Part shown: positions 8,982 through 23,379 of the stretch, piece after piece
Numbering within the stretch: position 1 is the stretch's first letter
Layout of the letters: each line of letters opens with the position of its first letter
Assembly (NCBI GenBank): GCA_937967645.1
Contig: CALBTT010000034.1
Location: 1 to 64,000, forward strand
DNA length: 64,000 nucleotides
Reading direction: 5' to 3'
Origin: an uncultured Zoogloea sp.
GTDB taxonomy: Bacteria; Pseudomonadota; Gammaproteobacteria; Burkholderiales; Rhodocyclaceae
Program-made: the position numbers and the translations under genes
The notes under the pieces: generated by a model
The model's database searches: none
What the model saw: the letters and a program-made list of their open reading frames with translations, nothing else
Told to the model about the DNA's origin: nothing

Positions 8982-9854
8982 ATGAAAGTCGGTTTCATCG
9001 GTCTCGGCATCATGGGGCGCCCCATGGCCCTCAATCTCCTCAAGGGTGGCTTCGACCTCACCGTCTGGGCGCGTCGCGCCGAATCCATGGCGCCGCTGCT
9101 CGAAGCCGGTGCCAAGGGCGCAGCGAGCGCCGCCGCAGTGGCCGCGTCCTGTGATGTGGTGTTCTCCATGGTGGCCGACGCGGCCGACGTGGCGCAGGTG
9201 GCGCTGGCCGCTGGCGGGGTGGCGGAAGGTGCGCGTGCAGGCCTGATCTATGTGGACATGAGCACCATCGCCCCGTCCGCGGCGCAGTCCATCGCGGCGC
9301 GCCTGGCGGAGCGGGGGGTTGTGATGCTCGATGCGCCGGTGTCCGGTGGCGAGGTGGGGGCCATCAGCGGCGGCCTGACCATCATGGTCGGCGGCGATGA
9401 GGCTGCCTTCGAGACGGTGCGCCCGCTGTTTGCCTGCATGGGCAAGGCCGCGACCTTGATCGGTGCCTCCGGGGCGGGTCAGGTGGCCAAGGCCTGCAAT
9501 CAGATCCTCACCGGCGTGGGCGTGCTGGCGGTGGCGGAGGCCTTCAATTTCGCCCGCAAGAGCGGCGTGGATGCCGGCAAGGTGCGCGAGGCGCTGCTGG
9601 GCGGCTTCGCCTACAGCCGCATCCTCGAGAACCACGGTCAGCGCATGCTGGACCGCAATTTCAAGCCCGGCTTCAAGGCCTGGATGCACCAGAAAGACAT
9701 GAACATCGTCATGCAGGAGGCCCACCGTCTCGGTCTGATGCTGCCCAGCAGCGCCGCCACGGCCCAGTTGTTCAACGCCATGGTGGGCAGCGGCATGGGC
9801 GAGGATGACTCGGTGGCGGCCCTGAAGCTGCTGGAAAGCCTGTCGGGAGAATGA
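8982..9854 (+). CDS. NAD(P)-dependent beta-hydroxyacid dehydrogenase (GlxR/HIBADH family), first copy
   Basis: A 290-aa member of the 3-hydroxyisobutyrate/tartronate semialdehyde reductase family. The N-terminus has the Rossmann motif GFIGLGIMGRPMA. The substrate-binding motif DAPVSGGEVGA is at about residue 119, and the catalytic lysine lies in GAGQVAKACNQI (about residue 170). The C-terminal helical domain contains NFKPGFKAWMHQKDM. Close relatives are annotated as 2-hydroxy-3-oxopropionate reductase, but substrate cannot be read reliably from sequence. AAGGACAGG precedes the ATG. The second paralogue begins 1 nt after the stop codon, so the two are co-transcribed. Confidence 0.88.
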   Translation: MKVGFIGLGIMGRPMALNLLKGGFDLTVWARRAESMAPLLEAGAKGAASAAAVAASCDVVFSMVADAADVAQVALAAGGVAEGARAGLIYVDMSTIAPSAAQSIAARLAERGVVMLDAPVSGGEVGAISGGLTIMVGGDEAAFETVRPLFACMGKAATLIGASGAGQVAKACNQILTGVGVLAVAEAFNFARKSGVDAGKVREALLGGFAYSRILENHGQRMLDRNFKPGFKAWMHQKDMNIVMQEAHRLGLMLPSSAATAQLFNAMVGSGMGEDDSVAALKLLESLSGE

Positions 9855-9855
9855 G

Positions 9856-10734
9856 GTGAAGGTCGGCTTCGTTGGACTGGGCGTCATGGGGCGCCCGATG
9901 GCCGGCCACCTGCTGGCCGCCGGTCATGAGCTGGCGGTCTGGGCGCGCCGTCCGGCCAGCGCGGCACCGCTGGAGGAGGCCGGGGCCCGTGTCTGCGCCA
10001 CGCCGGCCGAGCTGGCGGCCTGTTGCGAGGTGGTCATCTCGGTGGTGACCGCCAGCGCCGACGTGGAGCAGCTGGCTCTTGCACCGGAGGGGTTGCTGGC
10101 CGGCTTCGCGCCGGGGGCCGTCCATGTGGACATGAGCACCATCGCCCCGGACACCGCCCGCCGGGTGGCCGCCCGCTATGCCGAAAAGGGCGTGGGTTGG
10201 CTGGACGCGCCGGTGTCTGGCGGCGAGATCGGTGCCCGGGACGCCACCTTGGCCATCATGGCCGGCGGCGAGGCGGCCGTGCTGGAGCGGGTGCGCCCCT
10301 TGCTGAGCTGCCTGGGCCGGACCATCGTACATATCGGCCCGGCCGGGGCCGGGCAGGTGGCCAAGGCGTGCAACCAGATGATCATGGTGAACGCCATCCA
10401 GGCTTGTGCCGAGGCCATGCGGCTGGCCGGTGCCCACTGTGTCGACCTGCACAAGGTCCGGGAGGCCCTGATGGGCGGCTCCGCCGCATCGCGGGTGCTC
10501 GATGTGATGGGCGGACGCATGGCTGCGCGGGATTTCGTTCCGGGCATCCAGTCGCGCCTCCACCACAAGGATTTTGCGATCCTGATGGAAGAGGCCCGCC
10601 AGCTCGGCGCGCCCCTGCCGGTGGCGGCCCAGACCTGGCACCAACTCAATGCGCTGATGGCTCTTGGGGCTGGCCGCGACGATACAGCCAGCCTGCTGCG
10701 GGTGCTCGAGCCCGTTTCAACCACAGGGGGATGA
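9856..10734 (+). CDS. NAD(P)-dependent beta-hydroxyacid dehydrogenase, second tandem copy
   Basis: A 292-aa paralogue of the preceding gene, sharing GFVGLGVMGRPMA, DAPVSGGEIGA and GAGQVAKACNQM with the catalytic lysine. It starts at GTG one base after the first copy's stop. The two proteins are moderately similar but differ throughout the C-terminal domain that shapes the substrate pocket: NFKPGFKAWMHQKDM in the first copy, DFVPGIQSRLHHKDF here. They may therefore act on different substrates or form hetero-oligomers. The LEA14-like lipoprotein gene begins 1 nt after its stop codon. Confidence 0.88.
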   Translation: MKVGFVGLGVMGRPMAGHLLAAGHELAVWARRPASAAPLEEAGARVCATPAELAACCEVVISVVTASADVEQLALAPEGLLAGFAPGAVHVDMSTIAPDTARRVAARYAEKGVGWLDAPVSGGEIGARDATLAIMAGGEAAVLERVRPLLSCLGRTIVHIGPAGAGQVAKACNQMIMVNAIQACAEAMRLAGAHCVDLHKVREALMGGSAASRVLDVMGGRMAARDFVPGIQSRLHHKDFAILMEEARQLGAPLPVAAQTWHQLNALMALGAGRDDTASLLRVLEPVSTTGG

Positions 10735-10735
10735 C

Positions 10736-11287
10736 ATGATCCTGCCTTTTCGCCGTACCTTCATCCGCCGACTGTTCGCCGGCGGCGGCCTGCTCATGCT
10801 GGCGGGATGTGCCGGCCTGCCCCTGGGGCTCGAGAAGCCGGAGGTCTCGATCGCAGGCATCCGGCTGCTCGACGGCAACCTGTTCGAGCAACGCTTCGTG
10901 CTGACCCTGCGCATCACCAATCCCAACCGGGTGGAGATTCCCATCGAGGGTTTGAGCTTCGATCTGGATCTCAATGAGCAGCCCTTTGCCAAGGGGGTCA
11001 GCAACCGGGCCCTGGTGGTACCGCGCCTTGGCGAGGCGACCCTGGATGTGACGGTCTCCACCGGTCTGAACGGCTGGTTGAGGCAACTCGGCGAACTCGG
11101 CAAGGGGCGCGACAAGGCCGATTATCGTGTCCGTGGCCGCCTGGTGACGGGCAGCCTGGGCGGTTTCGATTTTGATCGTCGTGGTCAGCTGGACCTGGGG
11201 CGCCTGCTCGGCCGCTTCGGTGGGCGCCTGGACAACGGGCCGGGCAAGGGCAACGACACGCCGCTCCCGCCATCGGAGCGCTTCTAG
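10736..11287 (+). CDS. LEA type 2 (WHy-domain) family lipoprotein
   Basis: A 183-aa protein beginning with a lipoprotein signal peptide (RRLFAGGGLLMLAGC; lipobox LAGC, about residues 22–25), so it is predicted to be anchored in the outer or inner membrane. The body is a WHy/LEA14 beta-sandwich with the conserved segment LRITNPNRVEIPIEGLSF. Bacterial members are small envelope lipoproteins linked to stress tolerance, without a defined biochemical role. The ATG at 10736 is preferred over an upstream in-frame start at 10664 because it directly gives the signal peptide. It ends 9 nt from the convergent GGDEF-EAL gene. Confidence 0.82.
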   Translation: MILPFRRTFIRRLFAGGGLLMLAGCAGLPLGLEKPEVSIAGIRLLDGNLFEQRFVLTLRITNPNRVEIPIEGLSFDLDLNEQPFAKGVSNRALVVPRLGEATLDVTVSTGLNGWLRQLGELGKGRDKADYRVRGRLVTGSLGGFDFDRRGQLDLGRLLGRFGGRLDNGPGKGNDTPLPPSERF

Positions 11288-11296
11288 ACTAGAGGC

Positions 11297-14071
11297 CTAG
11301 ATGGGGGCCAGCGATACCATGCGCGAGGCCCGCAGGCTGCGCAGCATCTGGGTCATGTCGGCGGCGCAGAGGGGACGGCTGCACAGGTAGCCCTGGTAGG
11401 CATCGCAGCGCCAGCGGCGCAGCAGGGCCAGCTGAGCTTCGGTTTCGACCCCCTCGGCGATGACTTCGAGGCGCAAGGTGTGGGCCATCGCAACGATGGT
11501 CTGGGCGATGGCGGCGTCGTCGGCCTCGGTGACGATGTCCTTGATGAAGGAGCGGTCGATCTTGAGCCGGTCGATCGGGAAGCGCTTGAGGTTGGCGAGG
11601 CTCGAGTAGCCGGTCCCGAAATCGTCCACCGACAGCTGCAGGCCGATCTTCTTGCATTCGGCGAGGATGCTGCGGGTGTGCTCGGGGTTGCGCATCACCA
11701 GGCTCTCGGTGAGCTCCAGGTCCAGATAGGCCGGGGGTAGATTGACGTTGCTGAGGGCCGACTTGATGGTGTCCAGCAGGCCGGCATCATCGAACTGGCG
11801 GGCCGACAGGTTGACCCCGACCGGGACCCGGCAGATCCCTTCGCGCAGCCAGGCCTGTACCTGCCGGCAGGCCTCCTGCAGGACCCAGGCGCCGATGGGC
11901 ACGATCAGGCCGCTCTCCTCGGCGATCGGGATGAACTTGTCGGGGGGCACCATGCTGCCGTCGGGCTGGCGCCAGCGGATCAGCGCTTCCATGCCGATCA
12001 GCTCTCCGGAGAGGGTATCGACCTGGGGCTGGTAGAACAGCTCCAGCTGGTTTTCTTCAAGGGCGTGGCGCAGGCGGTTTTCGAGCTCCAGGCGCTCGGA
12101 GTAGCGGGCCGACAGGCCGTGGTCGAAGAACTGGAAGTTGTTGCGCCCGCGCTCCTTGGCCAGGTACATGGCCGCGTCGGCATTCTTGATGAGGGCTTCG
12201 CCGTCGTTGCCGTCGGTGGGGTAGAGGGCGATGCCGATGCTGGGTGTGACGGTGATCTGCTGGCTGCACAACTCGAAGGGGCGGGCCAGGCTGCCAAGGA
12301 TGCGCTCCGCCACATCCTCGGGCATGTAGCCTTCCTCCAGGCTGCCCAGCACCACCACGAACTCGTCACCGCCGGTGCGCGCCACCATGTCGCCGTCCCT
12401 CACGCAGCCGCGCAGCCGTTGGGCGACGGACAGCAGCAGCTGGTCGCCGGCCTGGTGGCCAAGGGTGTCGTTGACGAACTTGAAGCGGTCGAGGTCGGTG
12501 AACAGCACGGCCACCCCCCGGTGGCGGTTGCGGGCCTCCGCGATGCTTTCCGTGAGGTGCTTGTTGAGCAGGGTGCGGTTGGGCAGGGAGGTCAGGTTGT
12601 CGTAATGGGCCAGGTGGCGGATCTGGCTCTCCGCCGCATGGCGTTGGGTGACATCGGCGATGATGCCCAGGTAGCCGCGGATCTGGCGCTGGTTGTCGCG
12701 CACCACCGAGATGGCGATGTTGGCGGGGAAGGTGCTGCCGTCCTGGCGGCGCAAGGTGATCTCGCGGGGTTCGAGGTGCCCTCCCGCGGTCTCCTCGGCC
12801 AGCGCGGCGAAACCGTTCGACTTGTGGGCCAGGGTCCACCGGGCAATGTCCTCGGCGGTATGGAAGACCAGCGGCGTCTCGATACCGATCAGCTCGCCGG
12901 CCCGATGACCGAAAAGCCGCTCGGCTGCGGGGTTGAGGACGCGGATGATGCCTGCGGCGTCGGTGTAGACGATGGCGTATTCCGCGCAGTCGAGGATGGC
13001 GCGCTGCAGCGAGGTGGTCTCCCGAAGCAGGGCTTCGGCGCGGGCGTGTTTCTCGACCTCGGTCTCGAGCAGCCGGTTGGTCTCCCCGAGGGCCTTGACG
13101 TACTGGCCTAGCGCATCGTTGGCATCGGCCAGGGCGAGGGTCTTCTCCTTCACCTGGCGGCGGATCGAGTCGGCCCGGGTCTGCAGCACATAAAGCACGA
13201 GGGCCGCCAGAATCCCCATGGACAGGCCGGAGAACAGACGGGCGCCGGCGTCCTGGCTGGGCATCAGGGAGAAGCGGAAGGCTTCCGGCGTGGCGATCAT
13301 CAGCCATCGCCGGTCGGCCACATCGAGGGCGTCGGCGTAGGAAAATTCCCCCAGCCGGAAGTCGGCGCCCAGGTAGAGGATCTGGGGTTCCTCGGTGGCA
13401 TCCAGAAGCTCGATCTCCAGACGGTGGCCCGCGGCTTCACCTTCCTCGACGGGCTGCAAGGCCTCCCGGAGCATGCGCTCGATGGAAATCTCCAGAAAGA
13501 CATATTCGGGCTGTGATTCACCTTGCCTGTCTCTGTCCGCCCGCGTGACCCGGCCGATCAGCAGCACGGCATTGCGTCGGGTGCCGGCCGGCGCGTCGAG
13601 GACATACGGCGGGGTGGCGAGCAGACGGTCCGGCCTGGCCTGCGCGGCATGGGCCTGCAGGTGGTTCAGCCAGCTGCCACTGGGGGGGGCGCTGGAGGGG
13701 GCGCGGGTCAGCACCATTGGCGTGCCGCCGGCCTGAAGGCGCACGACGCCAGTCTGCAGGATCTCCGGGTGGCGGGCCAGGAAGGGCTCCGTCACATGGG
13801 AGAAGGTGCTGTCGTGACCGGCCGGGGTGGACGCCACATGCCGCTGCAGGGTTTCCGCATGGCTCAACAGGCTGCGGATCTGTTCGCGGACCTGTGCTAT
13901 ATGCAGGCGTGCTGAGGACTGGAAGCGGGCATGGGTAAACTCCCGCTCCTCCTCAACCGAGGAACGGTAGTTGTCCAGCGTGAGAAAGCTGGCAAGCAGG
14001 AACACCGTCACCGCCAGCCCGAAGCGGCGGAACAGATCGAATACCTGGGACAGGGCCAGGCTGTGGGGCAT
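11297..14071 (-). CDS. Membrane PAS-GGDEF-EAL cyclic-di-GMP protein
   Basis: A 924-aa protein. A transmembrane helix near residues 13–30 and another near 275–297 (GILAALVLYVLQTRAD) bracket a periplasmic sensor region of about 240 residues. A coiled-coil segment, a PAS domain (about 370–490), a GGDEF domain with an intact GGDEF motif (TGGDEFVVVL) and an EAL domain with EALIRW follow. Both catalytic signatures look intact, so it could act as diguanylate cyclase, phosphodiesterase or both. The ATG has AGGAG upstream. It lies about 114 bp downstream of the HD-GYP response regulator in the same direction, suggesting a c-di-GMP signalling unit. Confidence 0.9.
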   Translation of the reverse strand: MPHSLALSQVFDLFRRFGLAVTVFLLASFLTLDNYRSSVEEEREFTHARFQSSARLHIAQVREQIRSLLSHAETLQRHVASTPAGHDSTFSHVTEPFLARHPEILQTGVVRLQAGGTPMVLTRAPSSAPPSGSWLNHLQAHAAQARPDRLLATPPYVLDAPAGTRRNAVLLIGRVTRADRDRQGESQPEYVFLEISIERMLREALQPVEEGEAAGHRLEIELLDATEEPQILYLGADFRLGEFSYADALDVADRRWLMIATPEAFRFSLMPSQDAGARLFSGLSMGILAALVLYVLQTRADSIRRQVKEKTLALADANDALGQYVKALGETNRLLETEVEKHARAEALLRETTSLQRAILDCAEYAIVYTDAAGIIRVLNPAAERLFGHRAGELIGIETPLVFHTAEDIARWTLAHKSNGFAALAEETAGGHLEPREITLRRQDGSTFPANIAISVVRDNQRQIRGYLGIIADVTQRHAAESQIRHLAHYDNLTSLPNRTLLNKHLTESIAEARNRHRGVAVLFTDLDRFKFVNDTLGHQAGDQLLLSVAQRLRGCVRDGDMVARTGGDEFVVVLGSLEEGYMPEDVAERILGSLARPFELCSQQITVTPSIGIALYPTDGNDGEALIKNADAAMYLAKERGRNNFQFFDHGLSARYSERLELENRLRHALEENQLELFYQPQVDTLSGELIGMEALIRWRQPDGSMVPPDKFIPIAEESGLIVPIGAWVLQEACRQVQAWLREGICRVPVGVNLSARQFDDAGLLDTIKSALSNVNLPPAYLDLELTESLVMRNPEHTRSILAECKKIGLQLSVDDFGTGYSSLANLKRFPIDRLKIDRSFIKDIVTEADDAAIAQTIVAMAHTLRLEVIAEGVETEAQLALLRRWRCDAYQGYLCSRPLCAADMTQMLRSLRASRMVSLAPI

Positions 14072-14185
14072 CGTGTCTCCTGCGGGGGCAGCGCCGTGTC
14101 GGCAAGCTCGTTTGGCCGACCTATAACGGTCTGGTGGCGGGTTTCTTGAGCAGGGCCCGGTCAGGAAGATGGCTGCACGGGCCGC

Positions 14186-15316
14186 TCAGGGGGCCGGGGG
14201 GGCTTGTCGCTGGTCGTGGTCGGCGAAGCGCTGCGCGATGCTCTGGAATTCGTCCTGGAGGGCCAGGAAGGCATCGAGGATATCGGGGTCGAAATGGATG
14301 CCGCGGCCGGCGCTCATCTCGCTGACGGCCTGCTCGTGGGAGAAGGCCGGCTTGTACACCCGGGGGCTGATCAGGGCATCGTAAACATCCGCCACCGCCA
14401 TCAGCCGTGCCGACAGGGGGATGTGCTCGCCGGAGAGGCCCAGGGGGTAGCCCGAGCCATCCCACTTCTCCTGATGGGAATAGGCGATCTCCTTGGCAAA
14501 GCGCAGGAAGCTGCCGCCGATGCCGAAGAGGGCTTCAGCCTTGCTGATGGCGTCCCGGCCCAGGGTGGTGTGTGTCTTCATGACCTCGAACTCGTCGGCG
14601 CTGAGGCGTCCGGGCTTGAGCAGGATGCGGTCGGGGATGCCGACCTTGCCGATGTCGTGGAGGGGGGCCGACTTGTAGATCAGTTCGATGTCGGCATCGC
14701 TCAGCTGTCCCGCGAAGCGGGGATGGGACTGCAGGTGACGGGCCAGGCTGCGCACGTACATCTGGGTCCGCCGGATGTGGTTGCCCGTTTCGTTGTCGCG
14801 GGTTTCCGCCAGCGACGCCATGGCCACGATCGTGGCGTCCTGGATCAGGGCCAGTTCGCGCACCCGGCGCAGGACTTCCTGCTCGAGGTAGGCATTGCGG
14901 TCACGCAGGAAGTCGCTGGCCGCCTTGAGTGTCAGGTGATTGCGGATGCGGGTCAGGACCAGCGGCGGGCTGATGGGCTTGGTGATGTAGTCCACCGCGC
15001 CGGCATCAAAGCCCAGTTGCTCGTCGACTTCCTCATTGCGGATGGTCAGGAAGATTACCGGTATGCCGGCGGTCAGAGGGTCCTGCATCAGTGCCCGGCA
15101 CACTTCGTAGCCATTGCGATCCGGCATGGTGATGTCGAGCAGGATCAGGTCGGGAAGCGGTGCGCTGGCGGCAAGGGCCAGGGCACGTTCTCCGTTGGTG
15201 GCGATCCGGGTCCGGAAGCCGGCGCGCTGGAGGCACTGCACGATGGGCTCGATGGAGTCCGGGGCGTCGTCGACGATCAGGATCAGGGGGGACTGCGGCG
15301 TGCCCGGCAGGTTCAT
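14186..15316 (-). CDS. Two-component response regulator with HD-GYP phosphodiesterase domain
   Basis: A 376-aa RpfG-like protein: an N-terminal receiver domain (LILIVDDAPD; phospho-acceptor Asp in LILLDITMPDRNG; conserved Lys in YITKP) and a C-terminal HD-GYP domain. The metal-binding and GYP motifs HDIGKVGIPDRIL, HQEKWDGSGYP and ADVYDAL are present. HD-GYP proteins hydrolyse c-di-GMP. The ATG at 15316 has AGAGGAG 5 nt upstream; an in-frame start at 15364 would add 16 residues. It lies 54 bp behind the hybrid kinase with a C-terminal HPt domain, which makes it the obvious candidate to receive that phosphorelay. Confidence 0.92.
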   Translation of the reverse strand: MNLPGTPQSPLILIVDDAPDSIEPIVQCLQRAGFRTRIATNGERALALAASAPLPDLILLDITMPDRNGYEVCRALMQDPLTAGIPVIFLTIRNEEVDEQLGFDAGAVDYITKPISPPLVLTRIRNHLTLKAASDFLRDRNAYLEQEVLRRVRELALIQDATIVAMASLAETRDNETGNHIRRTQMYVRSLARHLQSHPRFAGQLSDADIELIYKSAPLHDIGKVGIPDRILLKPGRLSADEFEVMKTHTTLGRDAISKAEALFGIGGSFLRFAKEIAYSHQEKWDGSGYPLGLSGEHIPLSARLMAVADVYDALISPRVYKPAFSHEQAVSEMSAGRGIHFDPDILDAFLALQDEFQSIAQRFADHDQRQAPPAP

Positions 15317-15370
15317 GGGGACTCCTCTGGACGAAGTGAGCGCGTGCTCCGACATAGGGCCCATGCGGGC

Positions 15371-20017
<4,647 letters not shown>

Positions 20018-20026
20018 GGGGCGGGG

Positions 20027-20716
20027 TTAGTCCTGGCTGGCCGGTGCCGGGGTGTCCGGAACGCTGGAGGGGGCGGCGGGCTCGGGGTGCCCATAGGATT
20101 TGAAGCGTTCGATCACCTCGTCCATCTCGGAGGAGGACAGGATGGTCGGGGTGCCGAGCTGGCAGGCGCGCCAGTAGTGTTCGCACAGGGTCTCGAACTC
20201 GATGGCCAGGGCGAGGGTACGGCGCAGGTCGGTGCCGAACACCAGCATGCCGTGGTTCGCCAGCAGGCAGGCGTTACGTCCTTCGAGGGCCTGCAGGGCA
20301 GCTTCCGAGAGGGCCTGGGTGCCGAAGGTGGCGTAGGGCGCGCAGCGGATGTCCTTCCCGCCAAAGCGGGCGATCATGTAGTGGAAGGCCGGGATGTTGC
20401 GGCGCAGGCAGGCAAGGGCCGTGGCGAAGGGCGAATGGGCATGCAGCACGGCCCCGGCTTCCGGTCTGGCGGCCAGGATGTCCCGGTGGATGCGCCATTC
20501 GCTGGAGGGCGCGAAAGGCCCCTGCCAGCTCCCGTCCATGGCCATCAGGCTCATGTCCTCGGGGCTGCAGTCGTCGTAGCTGAGCCCGCTCGGGGTGATC
20601 AGGAAGCCCGAGTTGCTGCGGACGCTGGCGTTGCCCGCCGTGCCGGCGTTGAGGCCGCTGCTGGCCATGGCGCGGGCGGTGGCCAGCAGGCCGGCGCGAA
20701 GCACGTTTTCGTTCAT
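20027..20716 (-). CDS. Class II aldolase/adducin family protein, probable 5-(methylthio)ribulose-1-phosphate aldolase
   Basis: A 229-aa zinc-dependent class II aldolase. Metal and catalytic positions of the FucA fold are visible: GNASVR loop, Glu in SSEWRIH, HAH in VLHAHSPFA, and the late His in LANHGMLVFG. It lies 18 nt downstream of mtnA. In Rhodospirillum rubrum and pathogenic E. coli, a class II aldolase next to MtnA cleaves 5-methylthioribulose-1-phosphate (or the deoxy analogue) to DHAP and an aldehyde: the DHAP shunt. MtnB dehydratase belongs to the same superfamily and is the main alternative, but no mtnC or mtnD is present. GGAGG precedes the ATG. Family is certain; the exact reaction is inferred from context. 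Confidence 0.8.
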   Translation of the reverse strand: MNENVLRAGLLATARAMASSGLNAGTAGNASVRSNSGFLITPSGLSYDDCSPEDMSLMAMDGSWQGPFAPSSEWRIHRDILAARPEAGAVLHAHSPFATALACLRRNIPAFHYMIARFGGKDIRCAPYATFGTQALSEAALQALEGRNACLLANHGMLVFGTDLRRTLALAIEFETLCEHYWRACQLGTPTILSSSEMDEVIERFKSYGHPEPAAPSSVPDTPAPASQD

Positions 20717-20734
20717 CGGGGCCTCCGTTCGGGA

Positions 20735-21787
<1,053 letters not shown>

Positions 21788-21814
21788 GGGTTTTCCTCGG
21801 TGAATTTGGTGCAG

Positions 21815-21843
21815 ATTGTATCGGGCCGCCTTCGCCCGGTGCA
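21815..21843 (-). promoter_or_regulatory. Probable sigma-70 promoter of mtnA
   Basis: On the minus strand, TGCACC (21843–21838) is separated by 17 nt from TACAAT (21820–21815), a 5/6 match to the -10 box. Initiation near 21808 would leave about 20 nt before the GTG start of mtnA. Confidence 0.4.
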
Positions 21844-21878
21844 GCTCATGTGTCCGGCTGGTCCGGCGCCGGTGCTTC

Positions 21879-21887
21879 TGCCAGAAT
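21879..21887 (+). promoter_or_regulatory. Extended -10 promoter candidate for the aminotransferase gene
   Basis: TGCCAGAAT fits the extended -10 pattern TGn followed by a 4/6 -10 box. A start near 21894 leaves about 22 nt containing GGAGAG before the ATG. I see no good -35. Confidence 0.35.
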
Positions 21888-21915
21888 TCCGCGCCTGTCC
21901 CGGAGAGTCACGCCC

Positions 21916-23076
21916 ATGCCCCGTTTTCCTGCCCCGCTGGTGTCCCGCCTGCCCGATGTCGGCACCACCATCTTCACCACCATGTCCCGCCTGGCCCAGG
22001 AGTGCGGGGCCATCAACCTGTCCCAGGGGTTCCCGGATTTCACCGCCGAGGACGTGTTGTTCGAGCGGGTGGCCCACTGGATGCGCGAGGGCCTCAATCA
22101 ATATGCGCCGATGGCCGGGGTGGTGCCCCTGCGCGAGGCGATTGCCGCCAAGGTGGCCGCCCTGTACGGCGCCAGCTATGACCCCGAGCAGGAGATCACC
22201 GTGACAGCCGGGGCCACCCAGGCCTTGTTCACCGCCATCGCCGCGCTGGTGCATCCGGGCGACGAGGTGATCGTCTTCGAGCCGGTGTATGACTCCTATG
22301 TGCCGGCCATCCAGCTGCAGGGCGGCGTGGTGCGCCGGGTGGCCCTGCGGGCCCCCGACTACCGGCCCGACTGGGCGGCGGTGCGGGCCCTGGTGGGGCC
22401 GCGCACGCGCATGATCATGATCAATACGCCCCACAACCCCACCGGCACGGTATGGGGGCCGGCCGACATGGCCGAGCTGGCGGCGCTGACCCGTGGTACC
22501 GGCATCGTTGTGGTATCGGACGAGGTCTATGAACACATCGTCTTCGACGGCGTGCGCCACGAGAGCGTGGCCCTCCACCCCGAGCTGGCGGCGCGCAGCG
22601 TGATCGTCTCCAGCTTTGGCAAGACCTATCACGTGACTGGCTGGAAGGTGGGTTACGTGCTGGCGCCCCGCGAGCTGATGGCCGAGTTCCGCAAGGTGCA
22701 TCAGTTCAATGTGTTCACCGTGAACACCCCGGTGCAGCTGGCCCTGGCGGACTACATGCAGGATGCGGGCCGTCATCTGGGGCTGGCCGCCTTCTACCAG
22801 GCCAAGCGCGACTTCTTCCGGGCCGGGCTGGCCGGGACCCGCTTCGAGCTGTTGCCCTGCGCCGGCACCTACTTCCAGACCGCCCGTTATGGCGCCATCG
22901 CCGACCTGGCCGACACGGCCTTTGTGGACTGGCTGACCCGCGAGGTGGGGGTGGCGGCCATCCCGCTATCGGCCTTCTTCGGTGATGGGCGGGATGAGCG
23001 CGTCATCCGCTTCTGCTTCGCCAAGCGGGAAGAAACCCTGGAGGCTGCCTTCGAGCGCCTCCAGCGCTTCTGCTAA
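21916..23076 (+). CDS. PLP-dependent methionine aminotransferase (YbdL-like)
   Basis: A 386-aa fold-type I aminotransferase. The PLP lysine is in SSFGKTYHVTGWKVGY (about residue 237). Other conserved points are NLSQGFPDF, YAPMAGVVPLREAI, NTPHNPTG and SDEVYEHIVFDG. The closest characterised relative by pattern is E. coli YbdL, which transaminates methionine, histidine and phenylalanine. In salvage such enzymes aminate 2-keto-4-methylthiobutyrate to methionine. Divergent placement from mtnA supports a sulfur-metabolism role. The ATG at 21916 has GGAGAG upstream and is preferred over an in-frame start at 21850. A kynurenine aminotransferase-type activity cannot be excluded. Confidence 0.85.
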   Translation: MPRFPAPLVSRLPDVGTTIFTTMSRLAQECGAINLSQGFPDFTAEDVLFERVAHWMREGLNQYAPMAGVVPLREAIAAKVAALYGASYDPEQEITVTAGATQALFTAIAALVHPGDEVIVFEPVYDSYVPAIQLQGGVVRRVALRAPDYRPDWAAVRALVGPRTRMIMINTPHNPTGTVWGPADMAELAALTRGTGIVVVSDEVYEHIVFDGVRHESVALHPELAARSVIVSSFGKTYHVTGWKVGYVLAPRELMAEFRKVHQFNVFTVNTPVQLALADYMQDAGRHLGLAAFYQAKRDFFRAGLAGTRFELLPCAGTYFQTARYGAIADLADTAFVDWLTREVGVAAIPLSAFFGDGRDERVIRFCFAKREETLEAAFERLQRFC

Positions 23077-23079
23077 ACT
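23071..23079 (+). promoter_or_regulatory. Extended -10 promoter candidate overlapping the aminotransferase stop codon
   Basis: TGCTAAACT (TGn plus a 4/6 -10 box) overlaps the TAA of the aminotransferase gene. Initiation near 23086 would give a leader of about 20 nt containing CCGGAG before the GTG start of the next gene. It could drive the whole coupled signalling string downstream. Confidence 0.4.
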
Positions 23080-23106
23080 CGAGCGTTCCTCCGGAGCCCT
23101 TTACCC

Positions 23107-23379
23107 GTGCGCAATCTTCTCCTTTTCATCCTGTTCCTGATCGGTGTGTTTTACGTTCGGCGTGCGCTGCAACGGGGCACGGGTGGAGGCCAGCAGGGCG
23201 AGCGCCCGGCGCCGGGTGGGGCTCAGAGCGAGGCGCCCACGCGTGGTGCCGAGCCAGCCTTCGAGCAGATGGTGGCGTGTGCCCACTGTGGCCTGCACGT
23301 GCCCGAGAGCGAGGGCGTGAAGGGCGGCGGCCAGTTCTACTGTTCCGACGAACATCGCCGCCTGGGGCCGCGGGCATGA
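23107..23379 (+). CDS. Small membrane-anchored zinc-ribbon protein, PP0621 family
   Basis: A 90-aa protein: an N-terminal hydrophobic helix (LLLFILFLIGVFYV, residues 4–17), a low-complexity Gly/Gln/Pro linker, and a C-terminal metal-binding-like segment with CAHCGLHVPES, then FYCSDEHRR. It resembles the uncharacterised PP0621 family, typically encoded just before a PilS-like kinase in gammaproteobacteria and betaproteobacteria. It starts at GTG, and its TGA overlaps the ATG of the kinase (ATGA), so production is coupled. Function is unknown. Confidence 0.78.
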   Translation: MRNLLLFILFLIGVFYVRRALQRGTGGGQQGERPAPGGAQSEAPTRGAEPAFEQMVACAHCGLHVPESEGVKGGGQFYCSDEHRRLGPRA

